Assembly: GCA_000307955.1 (NCBI GenBank)
Contig: ALAO01000097.1
Span: 1-40,682, forward strand
DNA: 40,682 nt
Direction: 5' to 3'
From: Solidesulfovibrio magneticus str. Maddingley MBC34
GTDB taxonomy: Bacteria > Desulfobacterota > Desulfovibrionia > Desulfovibrionales > Desulfovibrionaceae
In this document: positions 34,936-40,682 of the stretch, piece after piece
How positions within the stretch are numbered: the first letter of the stretch is position 1
Layout of the letters: each line of letters starts with the position of its first letter
The notes under the pieces: generated by a model
Seen by the model: the letters and a program-made list of their open reading frames with translations, nothing else
The model's database searches: none
What the model was told of the DNA's origin: nothing
Program-made: the position numbers and the translations under genes

Positions 34936-35694
34936 GCGGGTCTCCTTGGCGACGCATCGGCTGACGATGCGTTGGCAGTCGGCGTCGGAAAACGAACAGT
35001 AGATGGAGGTCAAGACCACGCTGGAATGGCCGAGCATCATCTGCACCACGGGCAGGGGGACGCCGCTTCGCAGCAGTTCCACGGCCCGGGAATGACGCAA
35101 CGCCGTGGGGCTCACCCGTCCCGGCGGCAGTCCGGCCCGCTTGGCCTGCTCGTAGAGCTTGCGGCGCACGAACCCGGGGTCGAGGCGGAACAGTTCCCCG
35201 CGCAGCGCCCGGTTGATGGGGGCCGAAGCGAAACGCTCCACGTCGTCCAGGAAATCGCGCGGCATGACGACCTTGCGGGCGGCCTCGCCGTCGTGGTTGG
35301 CGGGAAACCGCACCGTGCACTTGGTGCGGTCGATGTCCGTGCGTTCGTTGACCGCCAGCACCTCGCCGAGCTTGGCTCCGCTTAAGCGCAGCATGGCGTA
35401 GACCAGGCGCATGCGCTCCCGGGCGCGGCGGATGGAGGGCGTGCGGGCGGCGTCGCGCCAGACGACGAAGGCCTTGGTCAGGCGATCGAGTTCGTCGGCG
35501 TCGAGGTAGCGGATGCCGGAGGGCACGCTGAACAGGGCGGCCTGGCAGGCGGCGGTCCCGCGCGGCGTATGCCGGGTCGGGGCGTCGAGATCCTTGCGGG
35601 CCAGGGTCGCGCCGGCATGATCGCACAGACGCCGCAGTGTGGGGACGTCCAGGCGATTGACGAGATCGAATATGGTTTCTTCAGCAGTGGTCAT
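34510..35694 (-). CDS. tunR: TunR-type Mo/W-responsive regulator: tyrosine-recombinase domain plus two Mop domains
   Basis: A 394-residue protein. Residues of about 60-245 are a XerC/XerD-like catalytic fold: MLRLSGAKLGEVLAV, SPTALRHSRAVELL, QMMLGHSSVVLTSIY. The recombinase Arg I is Lys108 and the His of HxxR is Thr197, while Arg200, His223 and Tyr232 remain. Residues 254-321 and 326-393 are two Mop domains, each starting KTSARN. This is the architecture of TunR, a family described in sulfate reducers in which Mop domains sense tungstate or molybdate and the recombinase fold binds DNA to control mod genes. It is divergent from a modCAB operon, as expected. The start at 35694 has no ribosome binding site; 35763 is an in-frame alternative. 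An internal ATG with a strong site is listed separately. Confidence 0.92.
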   Translation of the reverse strand: MTTAEETIFDLVNRLDVPTLRRLCDHAGATLARKDLDAPTRHTPRGTAACQAALFSVPSGIRYLDADELDRLTKAFVVWRDAARTPSIRRARERMRLVYAMLRLSGAKLGEVLAVNERTDIDRTKCTVRFPANHDGEAARKVVMPRDFLDDVERFASAPINRALRGELFRLDPGFVRRKLYEQAKRAGLPPGRVSPTALRHSRAVELLRSGVPLPVVQMMLGHSSVVLTSIYCSFSDADCQRIVSRCVAKETRMKTSARNTFFGAVSSVRKSPLFTEISMTTTTNQEIVAVITNESFDRLGLSEAEPVTALVKAPWVLLAKDENKAKTSARNCFAGKVTGIRGDGVAVEIMGELLDGTPMCALITAESVESLDIKEGDSVWFSFKAFSVIINIP

Positions 35695-35722
35695 GGTTGC
35701 ATTGTGTAACGAAGCAGCTATG

Positions 35723-35750
35723 CATTGTAAAGCATATGAGCTTTCTATCA
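35723..35750. promoter_or_regulatory. Candidate Xer-like operator upstream of tunR
   Basis: AAAGC and GCTTT are inverted around ATATGA (35729-35744). Extended to 11-base arms around the six-base centre, the arms match at 6 of 11 positions, giving the 11-6-11 layout of XerCD sites. It lies in the tunR/mod divergent region, 29 bases from the tunR start. The link to TunR is inferred. Confidence 0.35.
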
Positions 35751-35789
35751 CGAATAATACCATGCACGTGTCAGTCTTCTCCTTGTTTT

Positions 35790-35806
35790 CGCATTAACTG
35801 TCACTG
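35790..35806. promoter_or_regulatory. Element shared with the mop upstream region
   Basis: CGCATTAACTGTCACTG here matches CGTACTTACAGTCACTG at 22693-22709 upstream of mop in 13 of 17 positions, including GTCACTG at the 3' end. Related TGTCGCTG and TGTCACGC words follow in the same intergenic region near 35822 and 35840. A shared regulator such as TunR is a possible explanation. Confidence 0.35.
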
Positions 35807-35957
35807 GTTTGCTATTTTACGTGTCGCTGCTTTGCGCTGTGTCACGCGAAATAGAAAAGTCATGACGCTTCACTTTGTCGAAAAATACGGTATGCCGCAG
35901 GGGTGAATAGGTCCGAGACCCTCGGAGCGAGGGCCGGGAAGTCCCAAAGGAGGCGTC

Positions 35958-36671
35958 ATGGCGACGTTTGTCTGCATCCACGGAGCATTCCAGGGCGGCT
36001 GGGTCTGGCGGGAGGTCGCCAAGGCCCTGGCCGCCCTGGGACACGAGGCCTTGGCCCCGACGTTGTCGGGCTGCGGCCATCTGGCCCACGACCAGGGGCC
36101 GGGCCTGGGCTTGGCCGCCTATATCCGCGACGTCGAACAGTATTTCGAGCTTGAGGACCTTGAAGAGGCCATCCTCGTCGGCCACAGCTACTCCGGCCTC
36201 GTCTGCGCCGGGGCCTTGGCCGGGATCGCGCCGCGTCTGGCCGGGCTTATCTACGTCGACGCGCTGTTGCCCAAGCCCGGCGACAGTTTCGCCGGCATGG
36301 CCGGGGAACCGTTTCGGGCCATGCTGGACGCCCGGTTGCGCGACGGCTGGAAAGTGATGCCCTGGGAAGCGCCCATGTTCGGCGTGGCCGGCGACGCCCG
36401 GGAGTCCTGGTTCCTGTCGCGGTTGTTCCCGTTTCCCCTGGCCGGGTTCACCGACCCCACGCCCAGCGCGCCGCCGGCCTGGCCGGCCAAGCGCCACTAT
36501 GTGCGCTGCGCCGCCAACCCCAATCCCATGCTGGCCGCCAACGCGGCCCGGGCCGAAGCGGCCGGGTTCGCCATGCAGGCCATCGACGCCGGCCACTGCC
36601 CCCAGATCACGGCCCCGGTGGAGCTGGCCCGGGTGCTGGCCGGGATCGCCGAGGCCATTGTCGCGGCCTGA
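35958..36671 (+). CDS. Alpha/beta hydrolase (EstC / hydroxynitrile-lyase-like)
   Basis: A 237-residue soluble alpha/beta-hydrolase. The oxyanion-hole region is VCIHGAFQGGWVW, the nucleophile is Ser77 in GHSYSG, and the catalytic His is in AIDAGHCPQITAP. These forms are typical of the EstC/salicylate-esterase-like group with small ester or amide substrates. An AAAGGAGG site supports the start. It is the first gene of the operon with modC, modA and modB (27 bases before modC). Why a hydrolase is linked to oxyanion uptake is not known; it may simply share the promoter. Confidence 0.88.
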   Translation: MATFVCIHGAFQGGWVWREVAKALAALGHEALAPTLSGCGHLAHDQGPGLGLAAYIRDVEQYFELEDLEEAILVGHSYSGLVCAGALAGIAPRLAGLIYVDALLPKPGDSFAGMAGEPFRAMLDARLRDGWKVMPWEAPMFGVAGDARESWFLSRLFPFPLAGFTDPTPSAPPAWPAKRHYVRCAANPNPMLAANAARAEAAGFAMQAIDAGHCPQITAPVELARVLAGIAEAIVAA

Positions 36672-36698
36672 CGGCGCGCGCCTGGAAAAGCGAGGTTG

Positions 36699-37607
36699 AT
36701 GGTGTCGCCGGCAGGGGAGCCCGATGGTGTTTTCGAGGACGGGACGCCAGGCATGTTGCACGCCAGGGTCGTCAAACGGCTGCCGCACTTCACCCTTGAG
36801 GCGGAAATCCGCTGCCCGGCCGGGGCCGTCACGGTCCTGACCGGGCCTTCGGGATCGGGCAAGAGCACCTTGCTGCGTCTCTTGGCCGGCCTTGACGACC
36901 CGGACGAGGGCGTCATCGGCCTTGGCGACGCCGTCTGGCGCGACACGGCGGCCGGGGTGCGGCTGCCGGCCCGGCGACGCGACATTGGCCTGGTCTTTCA
37001 GGATTATTCGCTCTTTCCCCACATGACGTTGGCCCGAAACGTGGCCTATGCCGCCGTGGACGCCGGCTACGCCGACGAGCTGTTGGCACTGTTCGGCATC
37101 CGCCACCTGGCCGGAGCCAAGCCGGCGGCCATGTCCGGCGGCGAACGCCAGCGTGGGGCCATCTGCCAGGCCCTGGCCCGCCGGCCCCGGGCGCTGCTCC
37201 TCGACGAACCGTTTTCGGCCCTGGACGCGGCCACTCGCCTGGCCCTTCGCGCCCAACTCCTGGAGGTGCGGGATCGCTTCGGCATCCCCATCGTCCACGT
37301 CACCCACGACCTGGCCGAGGCGGCCCAGCTCGGCGACGTCATCCTGTCGATCAATGGCGGCCGTTTGGACCCGGACTGGTTCGACCGCCAGCTCGACGTC
37401 CACCTGCGCGAGCAGGGGGCGCTGCTCGCCCGGCGCGGCATCGACTGGGCCGGCGGCGGCCCGGAGCCGGGCGGCCAGGATGCCGACGGGCCGACGGCCT
37501 GTCGCGGCCGAGAGCGCCCGGCCCGCCGGCCGTCGGCGCTGCCGGCTGGGTTTGCGGGAGCGCCCAAGGCCCGGGCGTCGTCCCCGCCGGAAGACCATGC
37601 TGTTTGA
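36699..37607 (+). CDS. modC: Molybdate/tungstate ABC transporter ATPase ModC, without TOBE domain
   Basis: A roughly 302-residue ABC ATPase. Walker A is GPSGSGKST, the Q-loop FQDYSLFP, the signature MSGGERQRGA, Walker B ALLLDEPFSALD and the H-loop HVTHD. The TOBE/Mop domain that normally follows in ModC is absent: after residue of about 230 the sequence is an Arg/Pro/Gly/Ala-rich tail with no fold. Mop function may have moved to the free molbindin and TunR. Start: ATG at 36699 with GCGAGG close by; ATG 36753 (MLHARVVKRL) is where the family usually begins and is equally plausible. It lies second in the operon. Confidence 0.88.
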   Translation: MVSPAGEPDGVFEDGTPGMLHARVVKRLPHFTLEAEIRCPAGAVTVLTGPSGSGKSTLLRLLAGLDDPDEGVIGLGDAVWRDTAAGVRLPARRRDIGLVFQDYSLFPHMTLARNVAYAAVDAGYADELLALFGIRHLAGAKPAAMSGGERQRGAICQALARRPRALLLDEPFSALDAATRLALRAQLLEVRDRFGIPIVHVTHDLAEAAQLGDVILSINGGRLDPDWFDRQLDVHLREQGALLARRGIDWAGGGPEPGGQDADGPTACRGRERPARRPSALPAGFAGAPKARASSPPEDHAV

Positions 37608-37619
37608 TGTTGTGATAAT

Positions 37620-37633
37620 GCGGCCCAGGCCGC
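37620..37633 (+). repeat. Small perfect hairpin between modC and modA
   Basis: GCGGCC and GGCCGC are inverted around CA in the 48-base modC-modA gap, about 9 bases before the modA ribosome binding site. It could protect or separate transcript segments to favour the binding-protein message. Confidence 0.5.
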
Positions 37634-37655
37634 GTCAAACTGTAAGGAGCAACGA

Positions 37656-38387
37656 ATGATGCGACGGATTGCCTGCCTTTGCGCGGTGCTGGCCGCGATG
37701 CTGTGCCTGGCCGTTTCGGCCTTGGCCGAAAACCTCACCCTGGCCGCCGGAGCCGGCTACAAAAAGCCGGTCACCGCCCTGGCCAAGGCCTTCGAGGCGG
37801 CCGGGGGCGTCAAGACCGACCTCATCTTCGGCAACATGGGCCAGATCATCACCCAGGCCAAGGGCAGCGGAGCCATCGACATTCTGGTGGGCGAGAAGAA
37901 TTTCCTGGACAAGGCCGGTCTGGTCTTCTCCGGTTCGGTTCCCCTGGGACACGGCGTGCTGGTGGTGGCCTGGCCCAAGGGCAAGACCCTGGCCGCCCCG
38001 GGCGACGTGGCCAAGCCCGAAGTCAAGCGGCTGGCCATGCCCGATCCGGCCAAGGCCATCTACGGCAAGGCCGCTGCGGAATATTTGAAGAAAGCCGGTC
38101 TGGAGAAGGCTGTTGCCGACAAGCTGCTGGTGGTGGGCACCGTTCCTCAGGTGACGGCCTACATCCAAAGCGGCGAGGTGGATGCCGGATTCGTCAACCG
38201 GACCGACGTCATGGACCTCGGCGAGGCCATCGGCGGCTACCTGGAAATCGATCCCGCCCTTTACGCGCCCATCGAACTGGCCGCGTTGCCGTTGGCCGAT
38301 TCCAAGAATGCCGAAGCCATCAAGGCCTTCGCCGCCTTCCTGGCAACCCCCCAAGCCCGGGAAATCCTCAAGAAGCACGGTTTGTAA
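37656..38387 (+). CDS. modA: Molybdate/tungstate-binding periplasmic protein ModA (divergent type)
   Basis: A 243-residue periplasmic binding protein with a signal peptide (cleavage after SALA near residue 24). The mature part reads ENLTLAAGAGYKKPVTALAKAF and TDLIFGNMGQIITQAKGSGAIDILVG. It differs clearly from the classical ModA at 30567 (AAGAGYKKP in place of AAASLTNA), so it may prefer another oxyanion, possibly tungstate; this is inference. An AAGGAG site supports the start. It sits between modC and modB; the order C-A-B is unusual compared with A-B-C. Confidence 0.88.
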   Translation: MMRRIACLCAVLAAMLCLAVSALAENLTLAAGAGYKKPVTALAKAFEAAGGVKTDLIFGNMGQIITQAKGSGAIDILVGEKNFLDKAGLVFSGSVPLGHGVLVVAWPKGKTLAAPGDVAKPEVKRLAMPDPAKAIYGKAAAEYLKKAGLEKAVADKLLVVGTVPQVTAYIQSGEVDAGFVNRTDVMDLGEAIGGYLEIDPALYAPIELAALPLADSKNAEAIKAFAAFLATPQAREILKKHGL

Positions 38388-38481
38388 TGCCTCGTTTCGC
38401 GGCAAGCCCTCGGGCTGTCCGATTCCTGGCGGCGGCGCGGGCAAGACCAGCCCGCGCCGTCCGCCGCCGCAAGGACCGGGC

Positions 38482-39171
38482 ATGATCCCGGCGACGCTCG
38501 CGGCCACGGCCGCCGACCCGGACGTTTTGTTTTCCATCCAGCTCACGCTTCGGGTCATGGCCGTGGCCATCCCCCTTTTATTCGTCTTTGGCGTGCCCCT
38601 GGGCTATCTGCTCGGCCGGGGCCGGGGCCGTCTGGTGGCTGTCCTGGACTTGACGGTGTCGTTGCCCCTGGTGTTGCCGCCCATGGCCGTGGGCTTTTTT
38701 CTCCTGCTGCTGCTTGGCCGAAACGGGCTGCTTGGCGGGCCGTTGGGCAAATTCGCCGGCATTGAGATCATCTTCGGCTTCCCGGGGTTGGTGGTGGCGG
38801 CGGTGGTATCGGGGTTGCCGCTCATGGTGCGGCCGGTGCAAGCGGCGGTGCGGGGCGATCTCACGCGGTTCGTGGAACTCTCAGCCGTGCTCGGCAAATC
38901 CTCGACCGAGACTTTCGTGCGGGTGGTCCTGCCCCATTGCCGCCGCAGCGTGGCCGCCGGCATGTTCCTGGCCGTGGGGAGGGCCCTTGGCGAGGTAGGG
39001 GTGAGCCTGCTGCTTGGCGGCGACATCATCGGCCGCACCAACACGGTGTCGCTGGAGATCTACAACGCCGTCTTTTCCGGCCAGTACGACCGGGCCGGCT
39101 ATCTGGCCGGCCTGCTCTGCCTGGTCTCCCTGGCCCTGACCTGGCTGCTCAAATGGACCGGCCGGGGGTAG
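38482..39171 (+). CDS. modB: Molybdate/tungstate ABC transporter permease ModB
   Basis: A 229-residue inner-membrane permease with about five membrane segments. The cytoplasmic coupling motif is ELSAVLGKSSTETFVRVVLP (EAA-type loop with Gly and Leu-Pro), and the late block LAVGRALGEVGVSLLLGGDIIGRTNT is typical of ModB. The start at 38482 has an AAGGACCGG site; the frame extends upstream into the modA coding region. The 94-base gap to modA contains GC-rich pairing but no clear terminator. Confidence 0.92.
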   Translation: MIPATLAATAADPDVLFSIQLTLRVMAVAIPLLFVFGVPLGYLLGRGRGRLVAVLDLTVSLPLVLPPMAVGFFLLLLLGRNGLLGGPLGKFAGIEIIFGFPGLVVAAVVSGLPLMVRPVQAAVRGDLTRFVELSAVLGKSSTETFVRVVLPHCRRSVAAGMFLAVGRALGEVGVSLLLGGDIIGRTNTVSLEIYNAVFSGQYDRAGYLAGLLCLVSLALTWLLKWTGRG

Positions 39172-39418
39172 GGCTGCGGCCACGAAAAGCGTGCATGGCC
39201 CTTCGCGGTCAGCATTCTCATATCCTTCATTTCCTGAAATATGCTGTCGTCCTTTTCAAGGGGCGCGACACGGGAGCCCCCCTGCCGCATTTCTGCCTTT
39301 TCATTGTCGATGCGCCGTCGTTGCCAGCCACGTTCGGCGGTGGCCGCCAGGGCAGGCCGCTGGTTTCCGTGCCTGCTCGCCGCCGGTTTGATGTGGCGAT
39401 ACGGGGATGTCAGAGCTT

Positions 39419-39437
39419 GACAATCATTCTCATTGTC
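39419..39437. promoter_or_regulatory. Fur box upstream of feoA
   Basis: GACAATCATTCTCATTGTC matches the 19-base Fur consensus GATAATGATAATCATTATC in 14 of 19 positions and is itself a near-perfect inverted repeat. It lies 30 bases before the first feoA start, where bound Fur-Fe(II) would block transcription. Confidence 0.8.
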
Positions 39438-39466
39438 GTTACCTCTCGGACAACAAGGAGACAGGC

Positions 39467-39712
39467 ATGGCCCCGTATGGAGCGCTTTCCACTTTTCCGC
39501 CCGGCAGCCGCGTGCGCGTCGAGACGTTGTGCGATTGTCCCCGGGCGCGGGGAAGGTTGTGCGCCATGGGCATCACGCCTGGCACGGTGGTGGAGATCAC
39601 TTCCTGCTGCGGCGGACCGGTCTGTCTGCGGGCCAGGGGCACGTGCCTGACGTTGGGCCACGGCTTGGCCGAAAAGGTGTACGGCCGTCTGGACGCCGTC
39701 GCCACGGTCTGA
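39467..39712 (+). CDS. feoA: FeoA-domain protein, Cys-rich
   Basis: An 81-residue SH3-like FeoA protein: LSTFPPGSRVRVETL, LCAMGITPGTVVEIT, CLRARGTCLTLGHGLAEKVYGRL. It has seven Cys (CDC, one in RLC, CC, and two in the CLRARGTC block), far more than usual FeoA, which may point to metal or redox sensing. An AAGGAGA site supports the start at 39467. It lies directly behind the Fur box and 22 bases before the second feoA. FeoA proteins support ferrous iron uptake through FeoB. Confidence 0.88.
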   Translation: MAPYGALSTFPPGSRVRVETLCDCPRARGRLCAMGITPGTVVEITSCCGGPVCLRARGTCLTLGHGLAEKVYGRLDAVATV

Positions 39713-39734
39713 AAGGCCGGGAGAACGGCAGCAC

Positions 39735-39977
39735 ATGGAACAGGAAACGATCATCGGCATGCGCCAGTTGCAAGTGGGCCAGAAGGCCCGCATCGTCAGC
39801 GTGGGCGCTTCGGGGGAAATGGGACGCCGCATTCGCGACATGGGGCTGGTGCCCGGCACGGAAGTCGCCGTCATCGGCCGCGCGCCCCTGCGCGACCCGG
39901 TGGCTATTCGCCTCAAGGCCTTCACCCTGACCCTGCGCAACAGCGAGGCCGACCACATCACCGTGTCGCCGCTGTAG
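39735..39977 (+). CDS. feoA: FeoA-domain protein
   Basis: An 80-residue FeoA with the standard sequence: MRQLQVGQKARIVSV, GEMGRRIRDMGLVPGTEVAVIG, DPVAIRLKAFTLTLRNSEADHITV. It has no Cys, in contrast to its neighbour. It follows the first feoA by 22 bases and is followed by a terminator. No feoB lies downstream within the window, so the pair forms a closed two-gene Fur-controlled unit. Confidence 0.92.
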   Translation: MEQETIIGMRQLQVGQKARIVSVGASGEMGRRIRDMGLVPGTEVAVIGRAPLRDPVAIRLKAFTLTLRNSEADHITVSPL

Positions 39978-40007
39978 CGGTTTTCGAGATGCGCCTGGGT
40001 CATTGTT

Positions 40008-40034
40008 GGGTCGCCCGTGGGCGGCCTTTTTTTG
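40008..40034 (+). terminator. Rho-independent terminator of the feoA pair
   Basis: GGTCGCC and GGCGGCC pair (one G-T) around CGTG, followed by seven T residues, 31 bases after the second feoA stop. Confidence 0.88.
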
Positions 40035-40142
40035 TTTTCGGACGGGGCAGGCCGCAGCATCTTGCCTGCGGGAAGATGTCGGGGTATGGCCTGCCGAACG
40101 GGGACAGAGCCCGGGAAAGGCCGCATCCCCCGGGAGGAAACC

Positions 40143-40604
40143 ATGGCGGATCAAGATCTTGCCGGGAAGGCTGGGGAACATTTCGCCGCCGGCTGCAACT
40201 GCGCCCAGGCGGTGTTGCGCTGCTTTGCCGAGCCGTATGGTCTTGACGCCGGCACGGCCTTGCGCCTGGCCACGGGGTTTGGCGTGGGCATGGGGCGCGG
40301 CGGGGCCTGCGGCGCGGTTTCGGGCGCGGTGATGGTGTTGGGCTTGGCCGGGGGCGGCGGCGGACCGGGCGGCGCGGCGGCCAAGGCCGCCACCTATGCC
40401 CGGGCTCGGGAATTTTACGACCGTTTTCTGGAACGCCATGGGTCGCTTGTCTGCCGCGACCTCATGGAGCTTGATCCCTCCACCCCCGACGGGCTGGAGC
40501 AAGCCCGTCGTGAAGGGCGTTTTACCGCCCGGTGCGGCCGCTTTGTGGACGACGCCGTCGCCATTGTCGCGAGCATGATCGAGAGCCTGCCGCCGCGCGC
40601 CTGA
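40143..40604 (+). CDS. C_GCAxxG_C_C family protein
   Basis: A 153-residue protein of the small Cys-containing family named after its motif. Visible pieces are HFAAGCNCAQAVL (Cys18, Cys20), GMGRGGACGAVSGAVMVLG, a late Cys in LVCRDL and ARCGRFVDDAV. The conserved Cys suggest a redox or metal site; the function of the family is not established. A GGGAGGAAACC sequence before the ATG gives a good start. Together with the Fur-controlled genes upstream it may belong to metal or redox homeostasis, but a terminator separates them. Confidence 0.88.
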   Translation: MADQDLAGKAGEHFAAGCNCAQAVLRCFAEPYGLDAGTALRLATGFGVGMGRGGACGAVSGAVMVLGLAGGGGGPGGAAAKAATYARAREFYDRFLERHGSLVCRDLMELDPSTPDGLEQARREGRFTARCGRFVDDAVAIVASMIESLPPRA

Positions 40605-40655
40605 CGTTCAGGCCTTTATCCTTCGCGGAAAAAGTCGCTGGACAGGGAAAACACA

Positions 40656-40682
40656 AGCCCCCGCGCTGCCTTGGCAGCGGGG
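40656..40682 (+). terminator. Probable terminator stem cut by the window end
   Basis: CCCCGCGCTGCC and GGCAGCGGGG pair with a two-base bulge around TT. It starts 51 bases after the last gene; any T tract would lie beyond the window. Confidence 0.5.

Noticed and set aside
34510-35763. Phage integrase or genomic island marker
   Set aside because: The recombinase-like domain lacks two catalytic residues and is fused to Mop domains beside mod genes. No attachment site repeats, tRNA target or phage genes are near.
37656-38387. Alternative-frame products over modA (for example 37679-38485)
   Set aside because: They are Arg/Gly/His-rich shadows; modA has a signal peptide, a good ribosome binding site and conserved motifs.

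Overview
The window is GC-rich DNA from a free-living Gram-negative bacterium, most likely a sulfate reducer of the Desulfovibrio/Solidesulfovibrio group. This rests on the Desulfovibrio-type outer-membrane porin (31438-32877), a TunR-type Mo/W regulator built from a tyrosine recombinase plus Mop domains (a family described from sulfate-reducing Deltaproteobacteria), a stand-alone TrpB2, tandem FeoA proteins and the codon style. No prophage, insertion sequence or CRISPR array is visible. Taxonomy is inferred from gene content only.

Layout. 1-839 (minus): a hypothetical protein and an overlapping lipoprotein that runs off the left edge. 1072-6719 (plus): a compact chemosensory operon cheW, mcp, cheA, STAS protein, cheY, closed by a strong terminator. 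6802-8387 (minus): a ClC chloride channel and tRNA-His. 8653-11882 (plus): a partner-switching pair (RsbW-like kinase and STAS antagonist), an exported protein and a dynamin-like GTPase. 12021-13839: a divergent thermonuclease-like protein and a lone secF. 14114-15773 (minus): a CBM2-like secreted protein with two compensating frameshifts, a small lipoprotein and a protein made of octapeptide repeats. 15983-19090 (minus): a degenerate receiver-TPR protein, GAPDH and an exported protein. 19260-20840 (plus): three small proteins. 20845-21903 (minus): a NodB-like deacetylase.

22403-24284 (minus) holds a free molbindin (mop) and a D-Ala-D-Ala carboxypeptidase, separated by about 590 bases of structured non-coding DNA. 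24524-29735 holds a WcbI-like protein, an MBL-fold hydrolase, an acid-sphingomyelinase-like phosphoesterase and an M32 carboxypeptidase. 29732-32877 (minus) holds a lipoprotein, a classical ModA and the porin. 33077-34420 is trpB2. 34510-39171 is the main molybdate/tungstate locus: tunR (minus), divergent from an alpha/beta hydrolase followed by modC, modA and modB. 39467-40604 holds two feoA genes behind a Fur box and a C_GCxxG_C_C protein.

The most interesting theme is oxyanion (Mo/W) homeostasis spread over three loci. ModC has lost the usual C-terminal TOBE/Mop domain, while Mop domains occur as a free molbindin and as a tandem pair on TunR. The TunR Mop module begins with its own in-frame ATG and Shine-Dalgarno. 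That start region is nearly identical to the start of the free mop gene, suggesting a gene fusion that may still make a separate Mop-only protein.
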